In this document: positions 1 to 14,739 of the stretch, in pieces
Layout of the letters: each line of letters begins with the position of its first letter
Numbering within the stretch: position 1 is the stretch's first letter
Source of the DNA: Pyrrhosoma nymphula
Lineage: Eukaryota; Arthropoda; Insecta; Odonata; Coenagrionidae
DNA length: 64,000 nt
Direction: 5' to 3'
Assembly (NCBI GenBank): GCA_963573305.1
Contig: OY754335.1
Coordinates: 50,427,985-50,491,984 of the forward strand
Notes under the pieces: generated by a model
Databases searched by the model: none
What the model saw: the letters and a program-made list of their open reading frames with translations, nothing else
What the model was told of the DNA's origin: nothing
Translations under genes and position numbers: made by a program

Positions 1-2810
1 TGAGGCACGGGCGTTGTTTGAGGCCTTTTGTGCTTTTATGCGCACAATGGGAGATGCATGTGGGTGGTTGCGGATCCAAACATAAGCGGATAGGCGCCGT
101 GGACACCGGCGTAGGAAGCTCTGAAGGGTGGGATACCGGGGCCTGGCTTTTGGGCATGGGTACCTACACCAAACATCTGTAGTTCCAGAAAGGTGAAACA
201 AAGAAATTCCTGAAGTCATTGGCATGCTGATTACACTTCATCACCCTTATTTACTAAAAGTAATTTTTTAACATTATCGAGTGAATAGGGGAGGGATGTG
301 GTAACAGGCGTGGGAGACAACAAGTAACAGGGAAATGGGGAGCTGGGGACAATTTAAAAAACTTTTGGTACCCTTACTTTAAGAGGAGACGGCAGAAAGG
401 GGCATGTTGTGTTTATTTTTTTGGTGCACCTCGTGGAGTTACTCATACCGTTTATCATACCAATTACACACACCACGAGGATTTACAAATACCGATCTTT
501 TTTTAATTCCTCCTTAAGATTTTACCGGGTGAAGACGCCTTTCGGCAGGTAGGAGGGGATGCTATGAAAAAACAAGAAGGGCATGGTGGTCACAGTGGAA
601 TCACCAGGGTTACTCATGATAATTTGTACCACGTCCTTCCTGTGCCATGCTAAGTAAATTCAAACAGCGTTTTGTACCAGGGCGACTATCGTTTAAGCAT
701 GATTATGACAAAGAAAAGAGAGTCAGAAACATGATTACCACAAGTCTGCGTAGTGTAAAAATTGAGAGATGGAAATAGACGATGCAAAGCCAAAAACGAA
801 ACTTCTTCAAGCGAGGTAATCGCGAGCAGGATAGTATTGGTTAGAAAAAAATATTATTTTCCTTAATCGTCTACACTTCCGTTTTGCAGACTGGAAAAAT
901 CATCTATGTACTCTGGAATTATAACGAAGGTAAACATCAATTTCATTTTATCTACATAACAATGTTTGCTCGAGATTAGAATAATAAAAAATTTCTAATA
1001 GCAACTAAAAAGGCCACCCTCTGCGATAAAATAGTGGATACATTTTTCTTGGACCACGGCCTCCGGTCAACTACATCATCAGAGGGATGAGAAAATGGGA
1101 ATAAGTACTACAAAGGTAATACTCTGAGGCCCATGAATGAATTTGTTAATGCTCCGTTACAGCAGAATTCTACGAAATAATTTTTATCCCTGTTTCATAA
1201 AACTATCATTTCATACAAAATATAACTTATTGAAATTATTTATTCATGGAAGTACCATCAATGCCTGTTTCTTAAAAGACATAAAAATCAGGTTAACAAA
1301 CCGGTGAAAAACGAGTCAACCAGTGAATCAAACCTCAGTAAAATAATAACTAGATTTGATAATCCATTTGAAGCATTGCAAAATGAAAAAGGTGGCATGA
1401 ATCTCGGTAATAGTATGCAGAAACTGAAAAATGACAGCGAACAAATGTCATATGCCTTTCCTTATCCGGCAGCGATATTTCTCAATTACCGTTTCGCGCA
1501 TTAAAAACAAACTTATTGACGGAATATCCTTAAATCATAACACCAATGACGGCTACTAGTTAGGAGGCAATTACCTTCAAGAAGGTTGCCCAGTACTCGG
1601 TGCCAATGAGAAGACATTTACAGCCGCAGCTGAAGATAAATCACCACCATCAATTCGTCAAGAGATGCCTGGTCGAGTGCATTGATATTTATAGAGCGCA
1701 TAAGGCGCTTCCAATGAATGTGGCTATACATCAAGTGTGTATTAACATTACCTAAGTGTGTAATCACAACAAGAAGGTGACAAAAAATTTAACTTCAACT
1801 GGAATGCAAATTCATAGACTGGTTGGAGAGACAATTCCAACTAGAATATTGGTTTCGACGAGGTATTTAAACAGTCAAGCAGAAATCGTTTGTGCAGCGC
1901 ATGGTAATTGGCTCGAGTGCTATACACCCGTTTCCTTACATTTCACTGATGGGTATTCCCATTCGTCACTTGACGTAAAGTGACTCGGCAGAGGCTAGCT
2001 GTGCCCTTAATTTCATTTACTCGTAGTTGGCTCCAACTGTTTCGCTTGAGAGTTAAGTCTCAGAGATCCAGTGAAAATGAAGACATAAAGAAGTTTAGTT
2101 CTTTTATCAACCAACACTTCCAGAATCCCACCCATAGGTTCGACATTTTTGTGAGCAGTAACATACGATACCAGGTTCTTTTATTTTCAATAGAACACTG
2201 CTTCACTTATTTTCACCTCAGACCACTATGTACATACCTGTGCATAGTCGTCGATTGGATATCAATCAAAATATTACGCATTCATTCCATGGAGACAAAC
2301 TATGGCATTTGCAGAAGGTTTTCCCTTCCAGTATCTTGTATTCACCTTTATGCCACCTTTTCAAATGCGGTCTCCAGTTATCCAATTACCACGCCTTACG
2401 TTCAGTGACACACTGCTTTAATGGTGCCGGAGAGCAAACCGGTAGTTAAACGCTATTTGAGAGGCTGGCTGGCTAATTTATCTCAATGAGTGTTGGAATC
2501 ATGAGCGAGCTCAATCAAAAAATGTGGTTGGGTACGCCGACAGTAACCGTCCAACCTTGTTTGACTAGAAGTCTCGTGCGATCACTGCCTTATTTTAAAA
2601 ACTATCATAATTGATAACTATTTTTGAGTCAGATGCCAAAGAATAAAATATTTTTACTAAATAGGGCTTTGATCCAAAGTTTTAGCAATCATCCGAATAA
2701 TGTAATGCTGTTTTTTTGGAAATCATTTCCATTTAGGATTTTTTTTGGATAAATCATTTCGGTCGCCTTACACTTCTTCTTCTAATACTAATTTTTTCGG
2801 CGTATGACAT
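1..2810. other. Non-coding DNA, no gene seen
   Basis: The stretch is mostly AT-rich. The short open frames (the longest about 142 codons near 1980-2408) have no domain, no codon bias and no convincing splice context. I see no RNA gene or clear repeat here. Confidence 0.5.
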
Positions 2811-5640
2811 TCAATATGGCCGATTACGCAATTTAATGGCTTCAGTACTCCCCTCTGCAATCGTACCGAATGGTTCCACCTTATTCTCCACTTTTATTCA
2901 TGATCCGAACATATCCCATGCCATATTGCCAAAAATCCAAACGTTCGCCTCTTCCAATACTGACTTCTACCATTTCGTAACCGCTCTTTCGAGTTGGAGC
3001 AGCCAATATTGCCTCATCGGGTGTAACTTTCTTTCGTATCACCTTCATCTTCCCTTTTTATATTCCGCATTTTACAATCTCCCATTAAAACGCATCTCCC
3101 TTGCCTCAAACCATATTGCCTTTCACTCCCACATACCCTTCCGCCTCCCCGACCCGATCATAATCCCTTGCCACCACTTGGACCGCGAACTGTTCATACC
3201 CCTTCGCACCGCCATCTGACCTCTCCACTCACCTGCTGTCTAATTGTTAGCCATGAGGACGCGGCTTCCTTGCGCGCGGCCAAAGTTTCAGAAAAATAAG
3301 GACGCATGTTATCTTCTACACCTCGCTTTTACAAATATTTTTTTTCTTTTATCAAAGGGGCTATTCTGTGCTTTCTCGGAATTTCAGAGCCTAGAAAGTG
3401 ACGAAATTTTGACGTCACAGCCTCTAACGTTTCAAGTAGGGCCATTCAATAGTTGAGATTAGTCTCGTCAACGCTATAACTAATTTAAATTATTTATAAA
3501 TAATTAGCAATTCATACTTGGTGCAACGAGTCATCAAAATCACATGCTGAGTACATTACCCTTAAGAGTATTTTACAAAATTGAGTGCGCTTATTCTTTT
3601 ACTTGTTCTTATAAATGAATGGATTATTTTATTATTCATGCCTTTATTTATTGAGTCCACAGTTCAACAAAAATAATCACGTATGCACTATCACGCTTGG
3701 CCAAACTTACGTGACGCCAAAACCACCGAAAAAACCGCATAATCGCTGATTATCTCAATCTTCTCATCATGTAGTGGTTGAACTTGAATTTTTTTTACAG
3801 AAGGTAGTCAATTACGGGATTACACGAAGAGTATTCCACACATTCACTTGCGCGGACGAAATTAAACCCGAAAAGAAGTGGGGAAACACTACTCAACAAC
3901 ATTGTAATACCTCGTGTTCGTAACTCACCACGGTCGTTTGATCCTAATTATTTCCTCAGAGTGTATCCCATCCCAATCTCCTCATAGCTAGAGACGTGTC
4001 GATTAAAAAAATGTTTTCTACGGAACCATTGGACTAGGTTCACCCCCACTTTGTTGACGCAGTCCATCGTCTCATCGGAAGGAGGAGGCAGGTAAAGAAG
4101 GCTAGGTACCCACGCGCTTCGTCCCGCGAGAGGGAACGCAGGTATTGGCACTAACCTACCCGCTCCAGCGAGCCCCCCGCTGACTTCGCGGCGGTCCCTC
4201 TTCATCCCGCCTGGGCGTGGGCGAAGAGGGAACAAAAGGTGAGGACTCACCCCTCCCCAGCTCAACTCACTCAACACTGCGAGCCCGCAGCAACATGTCA
4301 TCGTGCCTTGGCAAGAAAAAGAGTCAGCCGTGTCCGCGCGGAGGGGGATGAAGGGCAGGCGGTGGTGATGGGATAGAGGGACCTCTTGAAAGGGTGGAAG
4401 CATCGTTTAAAAAAATATTTTTTACAATACTTATTTCTATTTTCAGCCACGCTAAACCCCATAATATTCATTTTTATGCGGTTGACTTTCACCTTCCTCT
4501 TCGATTACAGAATTCATTTCCCGCTCTGCTGCCTCCACGTAACATTAGGTACACTCATTACAGCCCATTAACCTTAGTAAGTAAAAACTATAGTTTAGTA
4601 TTATCCACAACCACAATTCATTACCAACCATTGTTTAAGCAATTCATTTCCACTATCTAGGTGACAATAAATATCGCAATTGATTTCTGTTAACCATGGT
4701 CGGCGATAACATATAGCGAGGATAATACTAAACTATCGTGTTCAATTAACTAATACTGAGATCCACATAGCCAGGCCTCAATCAGTGCCTCTCACTGAGT
4801 TTCATACGCCAACAGCTTAGCTTTAGTTTTTGTCGTTAGGACATTTGTAAATAGGAAATTTTTAACAGTATTAGCTTTACTTAATTTAGCTCGTTAACTA
4901 TTTTAACGCTAAAACCTATCGATGAACAAACGCCGTTAATCCGGGTCCCACAAAATGAAGGATTAAGTCTACAATAAATTTAAAAATGTAGCAGCTTTGA
5001 AAAAACTCGATGGTGGCAGCACTTTGAAGTCACACTAAGGATTTTAGCCATGTTTGACCTAGAATAGAATACGATCGTTTCCGATCATTAGATTGATCTG
5101 CTGTGACGGCGCTTATTCTCATATGACACTGTCATTCAATTAGCTGAAAACACTGCTTTCACTTTTGTCATTTGAGAATCTTTACACCAGACACCATCTT
5201 GAATTCACATTGAGAAAATATAAACACGTTGAGTATTTCAACTTTATTTCCATCAAAAGTTTACGTGCCCATCCTATATTTAATGCATTATCTTTTTCAG
5301 CATGCCTCCCGTTTCGGACCTGACACCCAGCAGACTTAGCCGAGTTCTTGCCCCGAGTTACAAATGCTTAAGAGGTAGACTTTGTGCAACGCCAGCAACA
5401 CTAACGTGCCTTCACTGCCGTGCCCTTCCCTCAACAGCCCATTCCTTACCAGTTCAGTTCAGTGTACATTTATTTCCGCAACATAAAATGTACAGTAAAT
5501 GTAACAAAACAAAACAGAATCAAATGCGGACGGAATTGTACGCTTTCGCCTCTTCAGGGATTATATTTATTGTATTTGGTTTCTGGTTTATTAATATCTG
5601 AATTTTATTAACAACGCCAAAGAATGGGAAGTTTACAATG
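2811..5640. other. Non-coding DNA with a GC-rich patch
   Basis: There is no supported gene. A GC-rich, CpG-containing patch lies at about 4030-4400. It carries a 151-codon minus-strand open frame (3948-4403) whose predicted protein is Pro/Arg-rich with no recognised domain; I treat it as chance. The rest is AT-rich. Confidence 0.45.
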
Positions 5641-5644
5641 GAAA

Positions 5645-5730
5645 AATCATTGAACTTGATCGGGATTCGAACCCGGATTGCCGGTCAGGTGTGTTAGGCG
5701 ATTACAACAACAAGCCATCTCAATTAAAGG
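5645..5730 (-). repeat. tRNA-derived SINE fragment
   Basis: Read on the minus strand, a pol III B-box-like GGGTTCGAATCCC lies at 5661-5676. It is preceded by tRNA-like sequence (CACACCTGACCGGCAATC) and followed by a tail running AAGTTCAATGATTTTTCC. The tail is similar to the one after the degenerate B box at 47230-47247, so the two look like copies of one SINE family. The A-box side is eroded. A functional tRNA is unlikely because no complete cloverleaf can be folded. Confidence 0.6.
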
Positions 5731-8700
5731 TGAATTTCGGCGGGGGTTCATACGAGCAAGATGTTCTCGTCCACAATCTACATTATAGTAGAAGGAAGGT
5801 GGTCGTGCATGATATGCCAAAGTCGCCGAGAATAAACCCAACATTGACGCTTAGAATGGCTAACGTTTGACAAATTTTCCAATCATTGTGATGATAGGAA
5901 TATCTATAAACAACGTCTCGTTTATGTCCCGGTTTTAGTGTCTTCAAAACTAGTATGTCCCGGATTCAAGACATCAGAATACGATAATCCTACCGCTGGG
6001 GTCGTATTAACTTCGCTAAAGGGACTACCTGGAACATCACCTTGCGAAAGCCGCCCTGCACCGACCATTTTTCTCCACGGGAACCTTTCCTCCTAGCACT
6101 TGGAAGGAATCAAACTCCTCCCCCACCGGTGACCGCTTCCCGAGCAGTCCTCTCATTTCGCCGACCTCATCGCATCGCATACGTCGGCGGCTATGGGGGA
6201 TGAAATGGGAGGGGGCTGGGAGTTGGACCCCCAACCTGAGCGGGGGTGTCCCCTAACCCCTGTGGGGACTCGCGCCGCGAAGATGAGTAATGGAGGTCGA
6301 AATATGCGCTTAAAAACGAGGTGGGAGCAACTCAACTCTGTAAGCCGCCCAACTCCCCCTATCACACCCGTCTTAAATATTCATGGTTTTCTGCCACGCT
6401 CCACCAATCTCTCTTTCTTAAGCGAAAACCTTCCCCCCCTTACCTTTTCACCCCTCATCTGCCGCCCTTTTTCAGGCGGGGATCCTTTTTAAGATGTCCC
6501 CGGCCGACGACTTGGAAGGAACACCCCCGTGCCCAAAGCATGCCCCCCAAATGAACGGGATGATGATGGTGTCTCGGGGGAAGGTGATGGAGGGGAATCG
6601 GGGTGGATCTCGTTAGGGATAAGGAGGCACTCGGCGGGAGTAGAGGTAGAGGGTGTGGAGGCGGAAGGGTCTTTCGGTGCCCCCCCACGGAGTGGCACCC
6701 TGTGAGGGGGTCGGGCCGAGCTGTTGAAGGCTGGTGAGTCGATTCTACCGGTCGCACAATCTCATGGTTCGGATTTCATACGATGGTTTTGCCGTTACAA
6801 AAGCATGGTCGCCGACGAGAGGCTAAATCATAGTAGCAATGTGGGGCTTGCAATGCGACAAAAATGCGCCGGTAATGAGGAAAAAAGTTTCCATCCATGT
6901 ACACGTGTTTTACTTATTTATTTAAGAGGCAAACCAAAAGTTAACTTGGCATTTTTTAAACTTATTGATCTTGCCATCATTAATACAAGTTCAATGACGA
7001 AAAGCAAACCTCGGCAGTGATATGGGTAGGCTGTGAGTTCGGCGACGAAAAAGAAAATGTATCCAAGAACGAGGGTCGGTTGATAAAGTAAAGGTAAGGG
7101 AAAAATAAAGCTAAACTAGCTCCTCTTTAAAGATTTTTTGCAAATATTTTCTAAGCTTGGCTGATATGATTTCTCACCCATCCATGAAACGTCCATGGTC
7201 TGCAATATAAGGTTATTCAATCAAGTGAATTCATTTCATTTGGGTGTTCTACCAGCTGATTGGTAAGTAGTTGGAGAGTCCAATCATTCCAATTTCTGGG
7301 GCATCATTCCACTTTCCCTCCTATAGATGCCGCCATCAGGTCTCTCTTATAATTCCTCATACCCTCTACTCCTACATTTATAAGTACTTTTCACGATTTA
7401 AAGGTTAATTAATTGAGATGGTTCTCAGTGGCCTATTTTAATAGTGTTTTTAAGTAATATTATCACGTGAGAGTCTACCGCACTGGGATCAGGCGTCTTT
7501 TGCAGCCACCTCACTGAGGTACAGACGATGAGTGGAACTATTTTTCGTCTGTCTCCTAACCTTCGACCTATTAGGCATGGGTGGCCCTATTGGGAGCAAT
7601 TACTATTGCTCCCACTAGTTTAGCACTAGGAGTCATCGGAGCGGGCAAGCTCTTTCACCATGGCAAGGTTGTAATCCTTGGATAGACCACTAATAATATC
7701 ACCGACATACTGATGTATTTGGAGCTAAATTATATCACACAAGAGTTGAAGTTACTATCTCAGAACCACAGAGTCACGAGCATGTGCGATACTAATAGTA
7801 ATAATCTAGACGCTAAAACCGGCCTCAATACGGCAGGTGCTGAAAATGCAGAGCCAACTACGGCTCTTGAGTGACAGAGTGCAACGAATCGACTAAGCGA
7901 AAGGGCCAACCCTGATCGATGAAATAGTTTCCTCGCATCAGTATCACGCCACCCTTTCAGCTGGAGATCTAGAAAGAGCGCCAGGACACCCAGAAAAAAA
8001 TTCATGAGCGAAGGAGTAAGGCACGCGCAATTACTCGCGTCGTCCAATTAAAGAGAGCCGGGGACTAGACAGGTCGTAACCCATCTCAAGGAGCTTGAAG
8101 GGTATGCTGGTTCATTTCGTCCGGCCGGAGATATTAACAGTCCCCATCCCTTCTCACCACCTCCCCTCAGCTCTGTCCTTGGACGTTTTCGGACAAAGGA
8201 ATTTATATTGCTACTTAACGAGAGAAATAGTAGCGGAGCCATTTTCTCTCCCTCTTTCTCTCTCAGTGTAGCCAGACTTTGAGAGGCGGTCGAGGAGTAT
8301 AGAGGGACAAGAATGAAGGGGAGGAAATTTTTTTAGGGTGAGGAAAGGATTCTCTTTTCCTTGAAGATGACTTAAGTGCCGTGCGAAATGGAAGGAATAT
8401 GGTTCCGTCAACTGAGGCAGTGGGTACTAATGAAAAGGACTGAAAGGAAGTGAGGGAATTTGAAGAAGTGGGGATTTAAGCTTGGAAGGGAGTGATGAGT
8501 TGGTTTTGAACATGAAAAATTGGCATTGTTCTGAAACTTAATGGGGAAAATTTAAAAAACGTGAAATTTCCAAAAGAGAAATCCTAACTGTGAAGGTAAC
8601 ACCTTTCGTATTCTTTCTCCAGGAACAATTTTAATGTCGGGAGCTATCAATAATACAAGATCCTCTTTATTCTAGACCTCCGTGTCTCCTGTCCTTCCCA

Positions 8701-11245
8701 TATGCAGACATCTGGTCCGCAAAAGCATTCAAGACGTAACGATTGCTATTATTCATGCCCAGCTGCAACGTTGAAGAGAAAGACTAGAAAAACTGCTCAA
8801 CCCAGGAATTTCAGCCCATAAATATCATTTCGTCTTCTCCTTCTGTAGGCTGCCAATGAGAATTCAAACATTTTTAACAGAGGTTATATATTATTTGAAG
8901 ATATAATCAATCTGCATAAGAAGACAGGAAAAGCAGACGTATGGAATTAATGTGGTTTAAAATAATATGCGAGCTTTATGTCCATTCTGAAAACGCTTGT
9001 CTATTTGTTAATTTAAAAGTAATTTTGATAAAAAAACTTATTAGAATTTCACAACTAATTGCAATAATCCCATTGACTGACAAACACCAAAGAATTGCGA
9101 GACAGAGTCAAATACTTTAATATTTTACCACAAACCTTCGAAAAGCCAAGCCAGTGTTCACCCGCGATTAATTATTTATAGTTAAAGTTCCAAACTATTT
9201 GAGATGAAAGACAATTCTTCACTGGAGATTTGGGATGCTTTATTGTACAACCACAAAGAGCGTCTCATTTACAAGAGAAGAGCGTATTAACTCATGGGTC
9301 ACCATTATCTCTTTTCCTCATCTCAAACCTCGTCCGTTATCCCTTCATCAATTGAAACCTGAGCGATATTGTAGCTCCCAAGAAAACCAGCAAAGATATA
9401 TTGCGAAACGCTAGCTGCTATATACATGCCCATAAAGAATGAAGTTCTGTAAACAGTTTGATTTGCCGTCTTAATGAATTTTTTGGGCTTTAAAAATTCA
9501 TGCATGCATACCCTGGGACAGCATAATTTTACTTGGAAATTGGACCAAGGAAGCGATGGGGCCCAAAAGCAGGTATATCCCAATACATTATTGAACGACT
9601 TCCATTTTTCAACGTCACCCAACCTTGAGCGAAAACACAAATCAACCGCGCCCCTTCGTAAAATCTTTAACTATTCGAACGCGCATCGGTTTCGAGTTGA
9701 ATTTAATAATTCCGGCTCTCTCAGAAGAATTTCAGCGTCTTCCACATTTTATATTTCTACGATTTATCTACTACAACGGGATGACGAGATCAATGCAGCA
9801 AAATATTTGAAGCTGTTATGCGCCCTTGGCTATTTGGGCTATCGATTTTTCACATCCCTTTGACACCGATTATTCACAGTTTATGTTTTTCTAAATAAAT
9901 AATAACTTGTTAGTCAAACACATCAAGCTAATAAATGGGATACCTTCTGCTTTTCGGCAGTATTACCAAAATAAAATTCTCTTTTAAGACTTCCAAATAT
10001 TTATTCCCTTTCCACCATCGAAACGATAATGGTGGCCTCGTGATGCCTACTTCAGTGATTACTTTTGCAAAACCCCTAAAGTAGAAGTTTTGTCAGGAGT
10101 GGCAACAAATATTGATACACTAAAATGATAACTCATCATCATTATATTGCGAGAAACATAGGAAAGTATAAGTGCATTAATTTTTAATAGATTTATCACC
10201 ATCACAATTTTAAGCACAAAACAAACAGCACGGATTTTTTAAATTTACTATTAATTTCCTGGAATACGTTCCAAGACAAGCCAACCCACAACCTGGACGT
10301 GGAACCTTGACAATAAAATGTTACAACTTGTGGTCTGCTGGACTAGCACGCTGCTCATAACATAAACAGGGACAACTTTTAAAACCACTAGTATCTACTA
10401 CAGTCCAACTACACTAACAACATCTTAAAATTACAGCTAATTCAAGAACATAAATATGTGACTAAATTGCGTGATAAATTAACAAACGAGGGACTGATGG
10501 GTGATCATCGCGTTTCCACAGTTTCGCCATGACTGAGTTGGTTCGACCATCTCCGGGTTCGCGTCTCCAACATTTCATAACCCTCTTTTCACCTATTTAT
10601 TCCGCCATTCCCATATTTCCCGTCCATCCTCCCTCCTATACCTCCCGTCCTCACTTTGCTCACTCCCTATCCCACTTCCCTCGTCCTCACCTCTTATCCT
10701 CTTTGAAAGAGTTCTTCGATTTTTTTCCCCCAACCTTTTCGCTTGGTTTATGGCTTTAGTCTCCGCGGGGGTCCGACCTAAGGTTAGGCGGTGACCGTAG
10801 TAGAAAAAAGGGGGAGGGATTAGGGGAGGGAGAGGATGGAATGAGTGAGGTCGAAAGGAAGACTTTGTGGTTTAAAGGGGACTGACTGACTGTATACGGT
10901 TGTGCATGGTGTTGGGGGAGAGGAGCCGATGCAGACTGGGAAGGAGATAAGGGAAAGGTGGGAAGAAGGGTCAAAAGAGAGCCGGATGGACGCAAAGGGA
11001 AAAAATATAAAAAAAGAAACTTAAAAATGCTGTTACACGGGCACGGTGTCCGTGCAACAATAAAAATATTTTCTAGGTCTCTCGATGAGCGACCCTTAAG
11101 TCATCAATTTTTTTTATTTCTATCCTCCTCATTCCTTCGGAGCTGGACTGATGCTGCCACCATTGCGTCTTCTTCGGAAACGGTGCCCGATGGCTGGAGG
11201 AAAGATATTTTTTCGAGCTCTCACACAAGCATTAAGAAGATAACG
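5731..11245. other. Non-coding DNA, GC-rich patch and small hairpin
   Basis: No gene is supported. A GC-rich region covers about 6020-6760 with overlapping open frames on both strands, typical of base composition rather than coding. A 9-bp perfect hairpin (GGGAGCAAT, loop TACT, ATTGCTCCC) lies near 7592-7613. Pyrimidine-rich (10550-10735) and purine-rich (10795-10975) low-complexity tracts sit next to each other near the end. Confidence 0.45.
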
Positions 11246-11249
11246 TGAG

Positions 11250-11380
11250 TATAAACTTCGTAAGTTTCACATTTTAATTTAGAACAACCAGGTTTTTCGT
11301 CCTGATGACGTTGACATCATCAGGTACTGGTGATGTCGATCATTTGATAAACCCTGACGATTTAAATAAATATTCCGTGA
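11250..11380. repeat. Inverted pair of ribozyme-like repeat units
   Basis: Two diverged copies of one repeat lie head to head. The minus-strand copy has CTGATGA (11323-11317), a GTC...GAC stem, and GAAA (11298-11295) followed by AACCTGG. The plus-strand copy starts near 11329 and shows an eroded version (TGATGTCGATC ... GATAAACCCTGACG). The layout CUGANGA - stem - GAAA - short stem - NUH is that of a type I hammerhead, but the last parts are degraded here. The same paired arrangement occurs at 22.5, 61.4 and 61.75 kb. It is probably a remnant of a Penelope-like element or a derivative. Confidence 0.5.
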
Positions 11381-14300
11381 AATTCAGTGAAAATATTTGC
11401 TTTAGTTTTTTGCCCGTGTCCCCCACGCCACGGGCAAATGCCAGCCAATTAAGCCATATCGGAAGAGCTCACGACAATGGAAAATAGTTGACTTTACTTA
11501 CAAATATTTACACATGTTATCTACGATAAAGTATCACATTAAACAAGACTACAGAAACAATACGAATAGAAGACAAGTTTTATGAGCATGTACTGAGAAT
11601 GAGTGATTGTAGACAGACAAAGAAAATCTCAGCAAGATCTCCAAATTAAAGATGACAAAATGATGTGTTGTGCAAACAAAAAAGACACGGAGAAAGTTGG
11701 CCTACTTCTAGAAGGTATCTAGAATCAAGAGAGTTTTCAAAGAGAAAATGAAGATTTTTTGGAAGAGAAGAGATCGAACAACAAGCAAACCATATTTACA
11801 CCGCGGTCTACAGTGCGCTAAGCTCGACAATCAAGAAGTTTTACAAAGAGAATCATGAAAATATTGAAAGCATTATGGAAGTTTCGCCGCGATTACACTA
11901 ACCTCTTGTTAGCTCAACTTCTTATTACTTCGAAACTCCCAGGAGTTCGTCGTTTTTCGACTTGTTGAAGCTTGAGGAGTTACTCTCTATATTTCGACAT
12001 TTTTGAAACGTCCTCCGCCACTATTTCGACAGTTCCAAGAATTGATATGTCCCCCAATTTAAAAAGGCCATTTACAAAGGCAAAAAATAATCAAAGTAGA
12101 CATAAAAGTATTTATTCAATATGATTAAACTTATTTTGAGTTATTTTACCCTGGAACCTCCTGAAAATCATCTTTTTTAAAGGGCGCAACGAGCACATGT
12201 AGATAAAAAGGAGAATTGATGAAACCATACGAAACTATTGCACAGGGGATTTTTAAACTATTGTTTGCGCACTATATCGTATTGAACGGATCAGTTACCT
12301 ACGCAGTTAAAACGACAAAAACCAAGGGGCTACTGAAATATTTTGGGATGCCGCAAAAACTCACCTGAATTCACTTTTTATCTTTAACATTGTTTTGTAT
12401 TATTTTGTAATTCGTCATTGCGTTACAGGAGAAACATTTTTGCCATGACATTGCTTAGGGAACGGTTTATCGTAAAATACCAGGGTTATATCTCTTAATG
12501 TCTTATAACTATGGCCAACAGGCGTTTAAGAAATATCGTTTAGTTATGACACTACTGCATGTACGACGGACTTAAGCATGGATATCTTACGATGGAAAGA
12601 AGATGAAATTGGACATGCAGAATCGTTAATTTGGAATATATGATCTTGATGGAGATCATGATCATCAGTGGGTTCGTAGACCGATGCTACGATGACCGAT
12701 GCTACGATGGCCGATGATATTCTTGCACAATGACTGCTGAGCATTGCTTTAATATTGGTGTGGAAAAGCTTTCTGCGCCAATAGAACACATTCTGAGCGA
12801 TGAACGCCAATTGAAGGCGTACGCAAGTAAGTTACCAATTGGTATTACATTTAAGACCTAATTCTCTGAAATAACTATATTTTCAATAATTATACAAATA
12901 AGGAATGGTAATTTCATTGCACCTTACTTCTAAGAATTATTTATCGTTTCACAGATCTAAACATTAAGAGAATATGCGAACCACTATAAAGTCGCGTCTT
13001 CGGGAGCAGTTAACTGCGCCATTCCGACTGAACCTTTAAATGAACTGAAATGAACGTTGTCCGGCCAGGGATGATATCAATTTCATCATCACCGGAGTTA
13101 ATTTATTCTTCACGGTCCCTGAGAAACATTTTAACCACCTTCGCGTAAGCGATAGTCGACTGTAATCAAGTCACTCTCATTCCTTCACTGAGCATTGTTG
13201 ATCCAAAATGGATTACGCTATTAACAGCCCAGATAAAAGGGAAAAATAGCAGTCATTTTCCGCAAAAGGAAGAGTCCTTCGATTTGCGTTCATCCGTGGC
13301 GGCTCACATCCCATTCAAAGCATTGGAGAGCATTTCTTAGAGGAATTGTAACGCCGAGCACGATTTATGCCCGACACCTATTAAAGTTAGGAAGCCGATG
13401 AATTCCCACGCTTCAACCTTGGACAGATTTAATTCCTTAGACGTGATTACGCATAATGAATGGCCTCCGACGAGCTTCTAATGCAACGCATCACATTTAT
13501 TACAATATATGGGCGACCGTATGCATTTTTCACGGACGTTTCAACCCCTTAATACGCCCTTTTATCCACCGCACCATCCCAGCTTCATCCTGATGTTTAA
13601 TCTCAGCTCCTTTTCCGTTACGCATTACCTCATTTACCCTGCTTTTTCCATTCTCATAGGCTCTTTCTATTCGATTAAATATGAAATATGGAGGGTTTCG
13701 GATACCTGGACGCGTACATTATGCCACACAGGGAATCACTAACTTCTTCTTTGTCCATAATAGTCTTTTATCATCATCAAATTTATCAGAACCACAATTT
13801 TGTTCGCAATTTGCGTTTAGTTCTCGCTGATTTTTATAATGAGTTGAATTATGTTTCCGTTCCATGGGACTAGTATTTCTTTGAATACATGAATGCTCGA
13901 GGCATTCGTTAACAAAATAAAAATGTTCTTCTCATAATCGTTACGTCTATGCCAGTCTATAAGAGGTAAAATTCAGTGCCTGCCTTCTGGTTACATTTAC
14001 CTGCATTGAAAACTGTTCTATTTTAGAGATTAATAGGTGGATTAGGAAATGGCATAATAGTATTTTAGAAAGAAATTTCACGAGATAAGTGGCAAAATTT
14101 AAAACCAACCTGCACAACATGATGCAGTCGGTACAATAGGTGAATTCAATGGATTTTAGGACATGGCCAATTTTAACAAAAGCCTGATTAATGGAATTAT
14201 TAGCGACAAAAAGCTGGAAAATGTCCTGAGCAATCAGCAATAGGGATAGTATTATTTTCACATTCAAAATATATTTTGAATTCGCAATAATTATGAGGAA

Positions 14301-14739
14301 ATGTTCAAAATATTAATAAGTTGAAGGGAGTGGATACTTTCCAAAAATGCGAATGAAAATTCACCAAAATAAAAAAGGATTTCACAAAGGAGCTATAGAG
14401 GTAGTAGAAGTCGAGGAAATCTGGGGCAAATCTGGGTGGGAAAACTGCGCTGCCTTCGAAGGCGTTTGACATCATCTCGGGTTATCACAACAACAAAAAT
14501 TCAATGAAATCTACATTCTCGAGAGATGATAAAATTCAAACATAAAGAATCACTGCACGACAAATATTTTATCACATTTTCGCATCACTCCCCCGTTACC
14601 CAGTACTGCTCCGTTGAAAAAGGTCAACAACAATCGATGCATAATTCCGCTTGTTACTAATGTATTTTGTCCCTTTTTTCCTAAAGGGACAGCATTTTCC
14701 ACAGCATTATACAGCCTCTTCTAAATGCGCCCTAAATGT
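11381..14739. other. Non-coding DNA, no gene seen
   Basis: AT-rich DNA without a supported gene. The only local structure is a short direct duplication, CCGATGCTACGATG repeated near 12681-12712. The open frames of 60-106 codons show no recognisable product. Confidence 0.45.

Noticed and set aside
3948..4403. 151-codon minus-strand open frame
   Set aside because: It lies in a GC-rich patch, is Pro/Arg-rich, and has no domain, splice signals or repeat relatives.
5661..5676. Functional tRNA gene at the B-box-like site
   Set aside because: A full cloverleaf and an intact A box are missing. A similar tail elsewhere points to a SINE.
9323..9640. 105-codon minus-strand frame with a hydrophobic C-terminal half
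   Set aside because: The hydrophobic stretch alone is not evidence of a membrane protein; an opposing 129-codon frame overlaps it, and no family is recognised.
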